Source: Megamerina dolium (lineage: Eukaryota > Arthropoda > Insecta > Diptera > Megamerinidae). Taken from it: 64,000 nucleotides of DNA. The notes beneath the pieces were generated by a model. The model was not told the DNA's origin, did no database searches, and saw only the letters and a list, made by a program, of their open reading frames with translations. This document shows, one piece after another, positions 37,197-48,941 of the stretch (the stretch's first letter is position 1; each line of letters starts with the position of its first letter). The translations under genes and the position numbers were made by a program. Where the stretch lies: contig OY978526.1 in NCBI GenBank assembly GCA_963854835.1, positions 29,997,073 to 30,061,072 of the forward strand, written 5' to 3'.

Positions 37197-37385
37197 TTAT
37201 CTTCTAGTGCATGTAGAAGAGCCAGCTAATATTAATGTATTTTTAATGACAGTAGACCATCTTCCTGGACATTTTTTCGTGATAGACTTTTCGCTGTACC
37301 AAGTACTAATTTGGCAAAGCTTTGTCTTTCCATTGGACTTTTTTACGCCGGTGTCCGCCATAAGGTCCATCAGGAGAGATAACAT
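37197..37385 (-). pseudogene. possible non-LTR retrotransposon tail, very weak
   Basis: A minus-strand frame of 62 codons with PGRWSTVIKNTLILAGSS and preceding NGKTKLCQISTWYSE is faintly like the GRP..RW.D.IKK..G..W segment near the end of insect non-LTR polyproteins. There is no reverse-transcriptase core and no tail. It may equally be chance. Confidence 0.25.
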
Positions 37386-37589
37386 ACATACATATATTAA
37401 AAATATTATATATTATTAAATTATTGTGCTTGTAATGTTATTATTAAATTAAATAAATACATGGTTTGTGTCGAATTTGACATGTATGTATGCTTGTCTG
37501 TATATTCGTACGATAACTGCTTAAATTTTGAAGCGATAAAGCTGAAAGTTGTTGTATTAGATTATTTTCACCAATAAATAAACCACTTC

Positions 37590-37850
37590 GAAAATGATTG
37601 TCATTGGATATATATTAAACCTACCTTCCATACAAAAGTGTGTTTTCAAATGTGTATTTTTACACTATATGCACGAAAATTACGAAGTTATCAAACTGAA
37701 ACTTAGTACATATGATTATATTTACTGATTAATTGACAAATTTAAATATGAGTATAATCGGATAAAAACTACGATGACTTTTCATATAAAAATTGATTTT
37801 TAAATGTATGAATTCCGAATTTCCGATCGAAAATATGGAGTTATTAAGCT
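37590..37850 (-). repeat. dispersed repeat array, family 3, left of a retrotransposon
   Basis: ACCTTCCATACAAAAGTGTG, GAAGTTATCAAACTGAAACT and TCATATAAAAATTGATTTTT match family 3 units at 18066-18960. The array is cut at 37857 by the non-LTR insertion and resumes at 38966. Confidence 0.6.
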
Positions 37851-37857
37851 TAAACTT

Positions 37858-38965
37858 TAAACAGGGCTATCATGAGAATGACTGCTGTTATTAGCGGACC
37901 AGGCAGATGGATGGACCGCAAGAAATATGATGAACTAATAAAAGAACATCCTGAAGTCGGAATGCCGAGGGACTCAATACATTTGGAATTCAGCTTTACT
38001 AAGCGATTTCAAACGGAGCTCAGTAATAAAAACAAATGGGAAGGTATATCTAAAACATACGAGATAAACCAGAGCATGATAACATGGTTTACGGATGGTT
38101 CCTTGACTAATGAAGGGGTCGGAGCAGAAGGGATAGGCCCGGAGATAAAATACTCGGAGCCCTTAGGTAACAATACTACTGTGTTTCAAGTGGAAATATA
38201 CGCGATTGACAGGAGAGCCCAGTTCAACATCATGCACCAATACCGAAATAGAAGGATTACAATCCTAACAGACAGGCTGCTATCAAGGCATTGAACCCTA
38301 ACCAGGTGAAATCAAAACTGGTATGGGAATGTCTTGACAAGCTAAATAAACTTGGTGAAAATAACCAATTATGAATCCCTTGGATTCCAGGACAACCAGC
38401 TAGCGGATAGGCTTGCCATTAAGCGAGCAGCAACACCCTTTGTAGGCCCAGAATCCTTCTGTGGTCTGGGCTGAGGAGCTTTATCTATGATCATTAAAAG
38501 GAGTGAAGAATCAGAAAGACAATCATACTAGGAAAACCTACCAGGGTTGTCCCAATCCAAGACACTTTTAGGGACCTATAACCTTAAACGACTTGAGGAA
38601 TATATCAGTTTAAACAAGAATAATATAAGAATCATCACGGGATTATTGACATGACACTGCAGGCTGAATTATCACCTAACGAAGCTGGGAATCTTCTCGG
38701 ATGAAACCTGCCGACATTGCAGGGAGGAGAATGAGACTGCAAACCATGTGTTGGAAACGTGCCCAGCACTTATGCACACAAGAAAGAAAAACTTCGGAGA
38801 ATTTATAATACCGGAAAATCTGCTGAAGTTAGGGTAGGATCTATACTAAATTTTCATATGCATGGTGGACTTAGAGAAATACTTCAGTCCATGATGGGGT
38901 GCACAATGGACCTAGGATACCAGTTTAATACAACCCTCTAATAATAATAATAATAATAATAACAC
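37858..38965 (+). mobile_element. 5'-truncated non-LTR retrotransposon with RNase H and TAA tail
   Basis: About 1.1 kb flanked by TAAACTT (37851-37857 and 38966-38972), a likely short target duplication within family 3 repeat sequence. The 3' end is a TAA microsatellite tail (38938-38961), typical of I-type elements, rather than poly(A). The body carries RNase H followed by a Cys-His knuckle, the domain order at the end of I-like ORF2 proteins. The reverse-transcriptase part is missing through 5' truncation. Confidence 0.85.
37872..38935 (+). pseudogene. non-LTR ORF2 C-terminus: RNase H domain plus Cys-His knuckle
   Basis: The first frame (37872-38294, 140 codons) holds RNase H motifs: MITWFTDGSLTNEGVGA with Asp75, TTVFQVEIYAI with Glu108, and ITILTD with Asp134. 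A frameshift follows, after which the protein-like text continues with AAIKALNPNQVKSKLVWECL and IPWIPGQ, where active enzymes have WVPGH, so the fourth conserved residue is changed to Gln. Further on, CRHCREENETANHVLETC (about 38708-38761) forms a CX2CX8HX4C knuckle. Multiple stops and shifts show it is dead. Confidence 0.88.
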
Positions 38966-38972
38966 TAAACTT

Positions 38973-39640
38973 GGTGCTTATATGTGCTTATATTTACTAA
39001 CTAATAAACATATTTGAGAACCGACGTAATTGGACTAAAACCACTAGTACCACCCATACAAAAGTATGTTTCCGTATGTATATTTTCTGACTTTTAGGAA
39101 TGAAAGCTATGAAGCCGAAACTTTGTACATATAATTTAATTTACTAGCGAATGGTCATGTTTAAGGTTTGGCAGAATTGGATAAAAACTACGGTTGCCTC
39201 TCATACAAAAGTATATTTTCAAACGTTAGTTTTCACACTTTTCGCCCAAAAATATAAAGTTATCAAGTTGAAATTCGGTCAACATGCTATTTTATCAAAT
39301 AAGTGATGGGTTATCAAATGAAGGCAATCGAATGAAAATCATGACTACCTCTCATATAGAAGTTTGTATTCGAATGCACATAGGACTGTGGGGCTAAAAT
39401 TCACACAAATACGAATAATTTTACCAACCATGTGAGCGTTTTTGAAAATTGCCATTATTAGATGAAAACCACACCGGCCGCCAGAACAAAATATATTCGT
39501 TCGGATGTGTTTGTGTCTATATGCCACAATGGATGGTATCTCAGCTCCAATGTTATCGAAGTTATGCTTTCAAATTTTTTGTATTGGCTTATGGTTGGAA
39601 ATACAATATTCGATTGCCAACGTATGTGTATCCTATTGCA
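38973..39640 (-). repeat. dispersed repeat array, family 3, right of a retrotransposon
   Basis: CACCCATACAAAAGTATGTT (39051), CTCTCATACAAAAGTATATT (39197), CTCTCATATAGAAGTTTGTA (39350) and a decayed fourth unit (39480) are spaced about 130-150 bp, with AAAGTTATCAAGTTGAAATT-type text between. Open frames here are shadows. Confidence 0.62.
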
Positions 39641-40840
39641 TAAACTTTTGACTCTTGAAAATTGTAATCATCAGAGTTGGAGAGTTGTGACGCCTGGTAT
39701 TTCAGGCATCAATATCGAATACAGAATGGAACAAGTAAGATTTTTACCATATAATATAACTGCTAACCAACTTATTTTCTATGTAACAGAAAATTTCGCA
39801 ATTTTAATTTGATTAACTCTCAATTGTTTAGAAATCAAAAGTAGTGACAGAATCGTAGTTGTATATACTTAATTGACTTGGACACTTTTCAAAATAAACA
39901 ACACAAAGTCATATAAATCGAGTGGCCAGTTTAAGATAATCAATTGGTGTAGTAGTTACTCGTAGTATTTGGCTATTGTAAATATACGCACATATATCAA
40001 TTGACTTATTTATGTACAAGCAGTGGTGGTTTCACGCATGCATACATCTGTATGTGCATGTGCACGCCTGCAGCATGGTCAAAGTGCAAAGAGTATTTGC
40101 CCTAAATGTGATACTTTGTAAACACATGATTGTATGTGTGGCTTCTTGTCAACACACACACACACATGTACATATGTGTGTGTGTGTACATTTTCGCATT
40201 GGTTGAGTAGGGAGTATGTAACGTGGAAAATACTCCATTATTTGCGGAAATAATAATGTTAATAGCTTTTGCCTTGTAAACATCCCATGACGCTGTGTGT
40301 GCAGTTTGCATGTGGCACATAGTATAGGTACATATACATATTATATATTGTATATGAGCGCGTATGATTGCGTTTGTTTTCGATATTACATTCATTTATC
40401 GTTATTGTTTTATGGCATTCATCATTTGAAACATTTCAATTGCAATTTTTTTTCTTTGAAATTCCATATATACATTTTATTACTACACATATCCACTTTA
40501 TGCCAGTGGGAGTGCTGATGGCAATGTAAAGTATTTGGATTTTTTATTTTAACATAATAAATAGAGTATTTACAATATAAAAATCACTACATACAAGGAA
40601 ATTTTTATAATTGATTTTGATTTGCAATACAATCAGCATTGCATTCAGTGAAGCAATAATATTTACACAAATGCCAATATTACTATACATATATAAATGT
40701 GGTGGTAGTGGTTTTGGGCGATTTTCGTCATTTTGATGGAGTTTCAATATACATAATAACATATGCTGAACAATTGTTGTGTTTAATACACTGAGGAAAA
40801 TGAATAAATGTTTTTCAAAATTCAGATGCCTTCATTTATA
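39641..40840. other. intergenic, microsatellites, no gene seen
   Basis: CA/GT runs at 40155-40190 that can pair with each other (ACACACACACACATGTACAT next to GTGTGTGTGTGT), otherwise AT-rich. No gene. Confidence 0.5.
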
Positions 40841-40869
40841 ATGTGGGAGTAGTAGGGAGTTTTCCTTAA

Positions 40870-41679
40870 GGGGGGAATAGGGTTAATTCTTGTAAAAAAG
40901 GCACATATTTGAGATTTATGAAACTGTTAAAATCTATTTATTAAAACCAATGGTACATTATAGTATGTTATTTGAAAAAGATTGTGTAAAATTTTCACGG
41001 AGAAATATTAAAAAATACGGCAATGGCAGCAATTAATATAAAGATGAATTGCGGTGTCCCTCATAAATCGATGATGGATCATCTGAAATCAAAAAATCAA
41101 AATTATATCGTTTGATAATCGCCTTGGCCAGCTAACGCTGGCAGGGGTTTTTCGGAATTTCAATTTTTCACTTTTTGGGAATTGAAATGAAAAATATTAA
41201 CAAATTAAAAAAAAAAAAATTGTCTAGCATTACCTCGTGAATTATGTACAGAAATAGTGATCAACATTTCAAAACGATAGGTTCAGTAATTTTGAAGTTA
41301 TGAGGGACACCGTCTTTGAAAACGTGAGTTGTGGGAAAAACTTTTTAAAATTTTGAACACTAAAAATTTGGGATGAAACGTTCATAAGTGAGTTCTATCG
41401 GCTTACTTCACACTGAATCATTGATGCCAGGCCCATAAAGGATGTTGCAATCATCCATGATGTCCAAAGCATCTTTTTGTTCTTGTCTACGATGAATCCT
41501 CCCTCCTTTTGTTTGTTTTTCAGCTTCCTGCTCTGCTCGGCCTATACGTATGGAGTCAGTTGATCCGAGAGGTATAAAAATAGTCATAACTTCATCAATT
41601 TTGCTCCGATTGACTTGAAATTTAGACACAACATTCTTGAGATAATATACATTCATTTAAAATTACCCTATTCCCCCCT
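40870..41679 (-). mobile_element. TTAA-flanked DNA transposon remnant, Kolobok-like
   Basis: Inverted termini GGGGGGAATAGGG at 40870-40882 and its complement at 41666-41678 are flanked by TTAA (40866-40869 and 41680-41683; one extra T adjoins the right copy). TTAA duplication is known for piggyBac and Kolobok; purine/G-rich termini fit Kolobok better than piggyBac, which starts CCC. An inner inverted pair GGTGTCCCTCATAA (41052-41065) / TTATGAGGGACACC (41297-41310) adds to the structure. Removing the element joins family 2 flanks. Superfamily assignment is an inference. Confidence 0.7.
41408..41656 (-). pseudogene. possible transposase C-terminal remnant in the TTAA element
   Basis: An 82-codon minus-strand frame ends near the right terminus. 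It contains a basic stretch (KQTKGGRIHRRQEQKDAL) followed by YGPGINDSV. A basic region followed by a Y-G-x-G-I-x-D-like motif reminds me of C-termini of transposase-derived insect proteins, but I cannot name the family with certainty. GC content is higher than in the flanks. The rest of any transposase is absent, so the element would be non-autonomous. Confidence 0.35.
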
Positions 41680-42680
41680 TTAATGATGGAGATCCCCTGT
41701 ATATTTTGTAGTACTGTTCTCACAAGTAAAGAAGATAGAGGTTGATTATGTTTGCTTATAATATTGGAGAGGAAAAATAATTGGAGATCGGCCTTACATT
41801 TGATTCTTCTACAGGCGGTTCCTGGACAGCTTTGTAGGTATTTGTCGACTTCGGCCACTTTTGCTTTCACGAAGTATGGCAGATCCTTAAAGTATTGAGG
41901 ATATAGAGGCCAAGTATGTTCTGAAGAAATATTGCAGAGGTAAAACTAATGACGGTTGGATTTATCTTCTATCCTTCTAGAAGTCATTCCTAGGGAGATA
42001 TAAGATTATTAGTAGATTTTCAGTTGATTTGAGTTCAATTTGTATGACATTGTATCTTCTTTAAGGGATACCAATAGAGGGTCAATATACATTCGAAAAA
42101 TATTGAAGAGGTAAAAATATTGGTGTTCCTTGTTCATTTGCACCTCCATAAGAGGTGCAAATAGGGCGAAATTATAATCCAGATAAATATTGTGGACGAT
42201 AAACTAATGTGATCTGAAATTACATTTTATTCTCCTACAGGCGATTACTGACCAGCTTTAGAGGTATTTGTCGATATTCGGATGGTTTTAAACTTATTTT
42301 ATATGGCAACCTTCTTAAGAGATAGAAAAACGTAGTATGCACGTTTGGAGAAAATGTGATTATGATCAGTATCTCTCTACTGGTTTCATGGAAATGCTGC
42401 GAAAGGAGTTTTTGAAAAATCTGCTTTTTGTAGAGTAACCCCATAAATGGTTTACGAAAAATGTTGAAATGGGAAAATTAATAGAAATGGGTCATAAGTT
42501 TGACCATTCTAGAGGTAACACCAGCGAGCGTAGGGAGTTAATTTTATGAAAGCATTAATTTTTTAAGGGGTTGATTTATGGGGTAAGTACATTTTGAGAA
42601 AATGTTGAGAAAAAATAAAATTTGAGCCCTCTAGAGGCGCAAATTTATGTTTAAACAATAAGAAAAGTTATGTTAAGCCA

Positions 42681-44159
42681 ATTTTTTTTTGTTCAAATTT
42701 AGGACTTATTAATTTAAACAATCGGGAAGAAACATCATCTTTTGTAGTTTTTTCTTTCAAAATACAATAGTTGTAGCCTATGCCAATTTATTGTCCATAC
42801 TTTTGTCGCCCATCTGAATTTATATAAAAACTATTTGACTGTAAGATTCGAAATGATTAAATGCACTACCAATATTTTCACGGTGTAAATATAAGCATCA
42901 CATATACATAAGTATATTATACTACTATATATTTATAAGTATCGCATTCTCAATGGATATATATTGTAAATATATGTATATATGTACATACAGATATACA
43001 TTGCAGATGACAAATTAAAGTAGGTCACCACCACCCAACAGCAGCAGCAATCGCATCATTTTCCAAATGGAAGATATGAGTACATACATATTCCATTTAT
43101 TATTGTAATCACGCTGAATTTCGATTTTCTCTTGACTTTCATGTGGTTTTCTTGCCATGCACTGCTATCTGTATTAAGTTGGTCATGCTATTGGTGTACT
43201 ATTTATTCTTGTTGTTTGTTCATACTCGTATTGTATAGGTATGTATGTATGTATGTATGTATGTATGTATGTATGTATGTATGAATAATACATTTCAGAT
43301 ATGACGATTAGTGTAACTTTTCTGATTTTCTCCTTCATTTAATTTGATTCGATTGACTTTTGTGCTTATTACTTATGCATCTCTTTGCTTCAATTGAATT
43401 AGTGGCTTTATTGTTATCATATTAATATGTAATAATCGATTTATACCGACAATATAATTGGATCTTATATGACAATGTATGTAAGTCGTTTCAAAATGGA
43501 TGATAGAGAGAGTTGGTTTGTGGTTTCTAAAAAATTTCGACAATGTTTAAGTATGAAGCTTGGTGTTTGAGTCATTCAATTTGAGTATCAAATATTGGTT
43601 CAAATTTGAATACAAATATATTTGATTTTTTGCTATTTTCCGTACTATTTGATACTTACAATGATTGCACTTTGACATATGAAACAATTTATTTTTATTG
43701 CGATTAATGAAGGGTAAGAGTCACACTTCAAGACTTGCTATGCTTTTGGTAAATGAAAAAATACAAATTTCAACAACCATTCAATGTATATTGAGTTTCA
43801 ATGGTATTGTCAATTGATGTTTAATTAAATTATTTCATGCAAATCACTGAATATACGAGTATAGCATAAAAAATGAATAAAAGAAATTAATAAAAATAAA
43901 AAAAAAAAAGAGGGGAGCGCAATATCAAAAACAAAACCAAAATAAATCAACAATAAATTTGTGGTAGTCTGTAGTGTAGTGTAATTTGTTGTTATTCATG
44001 TCGTAGTAGTGTATGTTGGCGCTAGTTATTGGATTTTTTTTTGTATCGTTTGTGTTGCCCAATTTTATCAGCAACAATAATACCAGCAATATCTGGAGTA
44101 ACAACAATAACAAGAACGACATACAGGAACATAAATCAGTAAACAACAACAATAGCAAT

Positions 44160-44197
<38 letters not shown>

Positions 44198-45043
44198 ACC
44201 AACAAGACCCATCATTATGAACAGCAACAGCATAAACAGCAACAAGCATATCAGCATCCAATATCCTGATACATGTATACGCACACACATACATACGTTC
44301 GCCGCACACAAATGCATGTATCGTAGAGAGAGAAAAAACAACAACAAAAAACTCACATGAGTACCTATACCTATACGGATAATACTGACATGTAAAAGGG
44401 AAAACACTGTTGTCGTCGACGCAACGACAACTATCCACAACAAAACACACACACACACACACACACACAAAAAGAGGAAGAAAAAAGTACAATAAAAAAA
44501 AAAACAAGAACAAATCACGAAAAAAAAATGAAATTTCAAGATAAATTGGAGAATCAGCATTTATATGTGTATGTATCGTATGTACGTGTACTGCTGTGCT
44601 GTATGTGTAATTTCCGCATGCAAGGGTCACATATAAAACCACCAACAACTACAGCAATTTACGTAGGTGGCTAAGTGTAGGCGACATACACCTATAGATG
44701 CCATAGACATATCCACATAACACACGTGAACATGGAACTTCAATTTTGACCCTTCATGAATAATATACCTGCGTGTACTGTATGTATGTACACAGCCACC
44801 AAGGAATGACACTGGCACTGTAGTCAGTAGTGGTACATATCATATATAGTGTGTACACACATATAGCCTAGCTGCAAATGGGAAATGGTAACAGAAAATG
44901 GAGAATTATAGGGCAATGAGCAATCAACCCATTGATCTCATGTGTGTGGCTATGTGTATGCGTATGTGTGAGTGTGTGTGTGTTTGCATGTGAATATTGC
45001 CTACTGTGCACGTTTAACATGGTGTGCTTTTATCGTACTGTTT

Positions 45044-45102
<59 letters not shown>

Positions 45103-46700
45103 GCTTTCCTTTGCCAATTTATTTTATTCCATTGCATATTTACAGGCAGTTTAAACATAGATCAGCATTTTTTATCCAAAATGATGATGTTTTTCAATCA
45201 TTTTAAGTGTAATACTTGCCAAAAATATCATTGTATTTTTTTTTCTTGTAACAAATAACAACAAGTTATATAGCATTTGTTGTTGTTGTTGTTTAATATT
45301 TTGTGTAAAACATTTATTAATTACCGCCTAAAAGTAGGCACTGTAATGTCAGCAGTTATTTATTTACGTTTATATTTCTTTTCTTTCGTGCTTTATTGGC
45401 CTATGGTTATTATATTAAATAGAGTACACATTACATTGAATTCAAGTAATACAAACACAATATACAAGAGACAAATTGTATGCGGGAGTGTTGGAGAGAG
45501 GTTCTATTTTGGGGGCAATGAGTTGAACAAAGAAAAATGTGTGTATTATTGAAAAAAAAAAATGATATGGTGTGGAAGAGAAATGAGTCAGTGACTGAAT
45601 GAGTATCAGACTCATCATCCTACACTCGCAACTCAATTGTGCGTACGTGTGTTAGTGTGTGTGTGTGCTATTTATTATAGTGTCGGGATCATTTCCGCCA
45701 TACACACGTTCAAACACACTCATCCAAGAGTACAAGAGTACATATAGATATACCAAGAAATCATTACATTTAATAATGTTTAAAATAAAATTTTATTTTG
45801 CGACGTTATGTAGACTCATAACGTTATGAAAATAAGGATATTAAAAATTTCGTAAACAATAACAACAACTACAACAATATATATAACATGTAGAAATGTT
45901 CAAAGAAAATATTGAAATGAAAATAGATAAATGGAATGAGTTAGATTGTTTACGAAATACATACAAAAATTGAAATAAAACAAATTGATAAAGGAGGAAA
46001 AAAAAAAAGAAAAATATACAAACACATTCGAACAACAGTAGAGCATCATTAAAGGATATTATTGTTGTAAAATGAAAAACATCACATTAAACGGAAATTG
46101 AATAAAATATGAAAATACTAAATATTTTAATATATAATTCCTACCTATCTGCATTTGTATAATATTGTGGTTACATCTTGTGTAATTGCCATTAAATAAA
46201 TAAATGTTATTGTATGTAAACGAACGAATAAAGGATATTTATTTATATTGGCAATAAGGTTCAAAGTGCACAAGCGTTTTAGTAAAGTACAATTGTGTAT
46301 GTAGTTTTACGTGGGCGTCACATATTATACATTTACATTAAGTAAATTGAAAGGAGGCTGACAAGTTAGTTTGTTGTTAGCAAATTGAGCAAGCAAACAA
46401 ACTGTGTATGCTATTGTAAAATTGAATATTAATCGATAAAAGTATTTGCATATGCTTGAGTACATATCTTGACGTCGTGGAAGAAGTCTCTGGGTAATGA
46501 AAAATTAAATTGAGAGTCGAACAATGCACAGAAAGACCGTTGTATGTAAGGATTACTATTAAAATGACACTCTATATGATAATACAAGAATAATATGCAA
46601 CCTCACAGTGCTAGTTTTCAGAATTAACTAGAAATTTCTATATAATTGTAATGATAATATATATTTTTTTTAAATTGGTACAGCACAGCTAGGGAAATCA
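42681..46700. other. intergenic, dense microsatellites, no gene seen
   Basis: GTAT repeat (43239-43283), CAA repeat (44157-44197), AC repeat (44446-44469), GT-rich (44940-44985) and a TA tract (45046-45094) with a T run. Long open frames of Asn/Leu/Val runs here are repeat translations, not genes. Confidence 0.55.
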
Positions 46701-46800
46701 ACTATAGATTTCTTAAAATTTCCAAACAATTGTAGAATATCTTTTTTATGATTGACAAGTGCATACTTTCCGCTGGCAATGTATCACACCTCAAATCCAG

Positions 46801-47076
46801 CTAATTCCACAGACTATAAAAAAAAAATACTGAAAAAAGCATTTGAAGGTAAGAGATAAAATCCTTTAAAAATGTAATTTTTAAATACACCTCCTCAAGA
46901 CTATTTTCGGCTCTTGAATAGAAATGAATGTCACTTTTTGAGTCTCTTAAATCCCACAGAGGATCAAGCTTAGATTGAGTTAATGCTTCAATTTGTAACA
47001 ATAAAAAGCAAAGGTCAGTATCTTTGATTTTTTTCGAAGGGTGGAACTTGCATATTCGAGTTACAAGTGCAAACAT
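46801..47076 (-). other. unassigned open frame, 91 codons
   Basis: The minus-strand frame from an ATG at 47076 has a more protein-like composition than its surroundings for about 60 codons (CKFHPSKKIKDTDLCFLLLQ, then LDPLWDLRDSKSDIHFYSR), before ending in a hydrophobic, low-complexity tail. I do not recognise a family. It could be a decayed transposon, a lone exon or chance. No splice sites, promoter or homologous copy in the window support it. Confidence 0.2.
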
Positions 47077-47139
47077 ATTAAAATTTTAATAATAAAAAAA
47101 TAATCAAATTAAAATAATAAAATAATAGCAAATAAAAAA

Positions 47140-47290
47140 AAATCCATGTCACGATACGGGATCGAACCCGTACACTTGAGCAGGGTCGAATGGTGGGGTG
47201 CACCCACGGAGCACTTGTGCCAAGGTTCATCACAAAACCGATACGTATAAGCAGAGAACGTGAAATACTAGAGAAGTCCTAATTTGGCTT
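47140..47290 (-). mobile_element. tRNA-like sequence, possible SINE of a second type
   Basis: Minus strand contains a B-box-like GGGTTCGATCCC (47162-47173), set inside a perfect 6-bp stem (TACGGG/CCCGTA), preceded about 45 nt upstream by an A-box-like GTGCTCCGTGG. It is followed after about 15 nt by a run of nine T residues and an AT-rich tail. This is the layout of a pol III promoter with terminator. The full tRNA cloverleaf is not obvious. It does not match the SINE at 6874. Confidence 0.35.
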
Positions 47291-47558
47291 TTGAGCTTAT
47301 TTTTGATTACAAATATCTGGGTCACTTAACAGAGTTGTAGAATACAGAGATTTTGAAGAGAGCAATGCCATGACCAGAAGAAAAATTCTGTAAATTAACA
47401 TAGCAAATTAACATATATTGAAATAAGATCACATAATAGTAAATATTTTTATGAATGAATTTTATATATAGAATTTTTTATAAAGAATTTTTACTATTGT
47501 TCAATATATATGTATGTACATGCGTATGGAGTACTTATAGGTATACTCCATTCACGCA

Positions 47559-47747
47559 ATGTATATATTTATAAATATAGGCACTTACTATATAACATAT
47601 GAGGTGTTTCGCAATATTATTTACCATTTTTGTAATATTAAATTTGATAAAATTCCAGTAATTTTGACAAAGAAGGAAGGCATAAGGCATCGTTTTATCG
47701 AAGTACCCGATGCCGTGTATCAGGCAATCAGAAATATCAGCAAGTAA
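47559..47747 (+). other. unassigned open frame, protein-like second half
   Basis: Codons after about 28 read FDKIPVILTKKEGIRHRFIE and VPDAVYQAIRNISK, then a stop at 47745-47747. Composition is plausible for protein but I recognise no domain. Located 150 bp before another unassigned frame and 350 bp before a mariner fragment; it may be a fragment of an unidentified element. Confidence 0.2.
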
Positions 47748-47894
47748 TAGCACGTGTTGATATTCAATGTAAAGGAACAGAAGAGTAGAATGTAAAAAAA
47801 AAAAAACGAGCACGTTGTTGTTGCTCCTTATGGTAAATTTTTTCCGCTGTCCTCTTGTTCACCCTGGCTGGAGAAACAAAGCCACGCGTTACCA

Positions 47895-48104
47895 ATGCTC
47901 TATTTTCATCAGCTTGTGAATTTTGATTTAGAAGGTTCAAAAGTAGCCAACGCAACATTTGTAAACGCTGAAATGGTTGCTTTATTACACAAAGGAGCGA
48001 CAAGTCATTCTGTTGCATCTAACAAAAATTGGTATGATCCAGAAACTGGGAAACTAGTTGGATATGAACTTAAACCAGGCATCGAAAACCGATTTTGTAT
48101 GTAA
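47895..48104 (+). other. unassigned open frame, protein-like
   Basis: A 69-codon frame with FDLEGSKVANATFVNAEMVA, LLHKGATSHSVASNKNWYDP and ETGKLVGYELKPGIENRF. A possible acceptor (TTTTCATCAG at 47909-47918) precedes, and a possible donor (TTGTATGTAAG, 48093-48103) overlaps the end. The composition is protein-like and not repeat-driven, but the family is unknown to me. It directly abuts a dead mariner, which argues for transposon-derived junk, though an exon cannot be excluded. Confidence 0.28.
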
Positions 48105-48440
48105 GAAATGCTGTTTCAACGGTGCAATGGGAAGCCTAATTTGCTTTGTATCGTTACTGGCGACAAAAATCGGATCTTCTACGACAATCCTAAGTGTAAA
48201 AAATAATTTCTAAGAACTGGCCAAACAGCTAAATCGCCTTCAAAGCCATATATCCATAGGTCAAAGCTGCTGCTGTATTTGGTGGGATCAGAAGGATATG
48301 GTGTATTATGAAACTGGCTAAAACTGGCTGAAACCATTAATACAGAACGCTACTGACAACAATTCATCAAATTGAAGCGAGGATTGAACCATAAACTATC
48401 GGAATGGGCGTTCATACACAAAATACACACAATTTTCATT
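48095..48440 (+). pseudogene. mariner transposase fragment
   Basis: Plus strand reads EMLFQRCNGKPNLLCIVTGD with the first catalytic Asp, KNRIFYDNPKCKK, a stop where tryptophan is expected, GQTAKSPSKPYIHRSKLLL, then after shifts WWDQKDMVYYE, AETINTERY and QQFIKLKRGLN. This is the central third of a mariner transposase. N-terminus, second and third catalytic regions and both termini are absent. A heavily decayed fragment, distinct from the other copies here. Confidence 0.82.
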
Positions 48441-48939
48441 CAACGTAAAACTTAGCGTCATATGAATTTGACACTACGTAATTCCCAGATGGTTTATGCA
48501 CTTATATACTATGCATAAATACATAACTTGCCAATGGATGAATAAACCAACGCTCGGTCGAGTAAGTCGTAATACAATTTACTACATAAAGTGATCAAGC
48601 TAAATTTTTGGAAACGACCCGTTCAAGTAGTACCACTACTCCAACGAGTCCTTTTTAGTCGCGCTGGCCATATCGCTCGGCGGCTATAAATAGTTCTGGC
48701 TTTATGGAGCCCGTCAATGTCAACAGCTCCCTCAAGTAGTCGCCTGCGAGCCCTCTGCTCTGCCTGGGATCATTTTCACCAACCGCAAGTACCAGGAGTA
48801 ACTATCCGTCGTTCCGTTGGTTATTGCTGCATTTGCTGAAAAATGTATCCCTCTTCTCGGCATGAGGTCAAGGTGCTGGATACAGGAGACCACTGTGTCA
48901 GTCCACTCTATACAATTAATTTTAATTTAATAAATTTAA
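48441..48939. other. GC-richer segment of unknown origin
   Basis: Between 48640 and 48900 GC content is well above the surroundings and several frames stay open on both strands, for example RARRRLLEGAVDIDGLHKAR (minus) and SSSRLRALCSAWDHFHQPQV (plus). A TATAAATAG is at 48685-48693. No known domain. Most likely part of a decayed mobile element. Confidence 0.35.
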
Positions 48940-48941
48940 TA

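Larger units (their letters stand above)
40841..42680 (+). repeat. dispersed repeat array, family 2, split by a TTAA element
   Basis: Outside the insertion at 40870-41679 the sequence contains GAAAAATATTGAAGAGG (42098), GATAAATATTGTGGACG (42182), GAGAAAATGTGATTATGATC (42350), GAAAAATGTTGAAATGG (42456) and GAGAAAATGTTGAG (42597). These are typical family 2 units with TCTAGAGG-like text between. Non-coding. Confidence 0.62.

Noticed and set aside
40155..40190. CA run next to GT run forming a potential hairpin
   Set aside because: Simple microsatellite arrangement; no evidence for an RNA gene.
43925..44648. Long minus-strand frames rich in Leu/Val/Cys and a plus-strand Asn-rich frame
   Set aside because: They are translations of CAA, AC and A runs; composition is entirely repeat-driven.
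48685..48719. TATAAATAG followed by an ATG frame
   Set aside because: The ATG lies almost exactly at the expected transcription start, leaving no leader, and the frame has no signal peptide or known domain.
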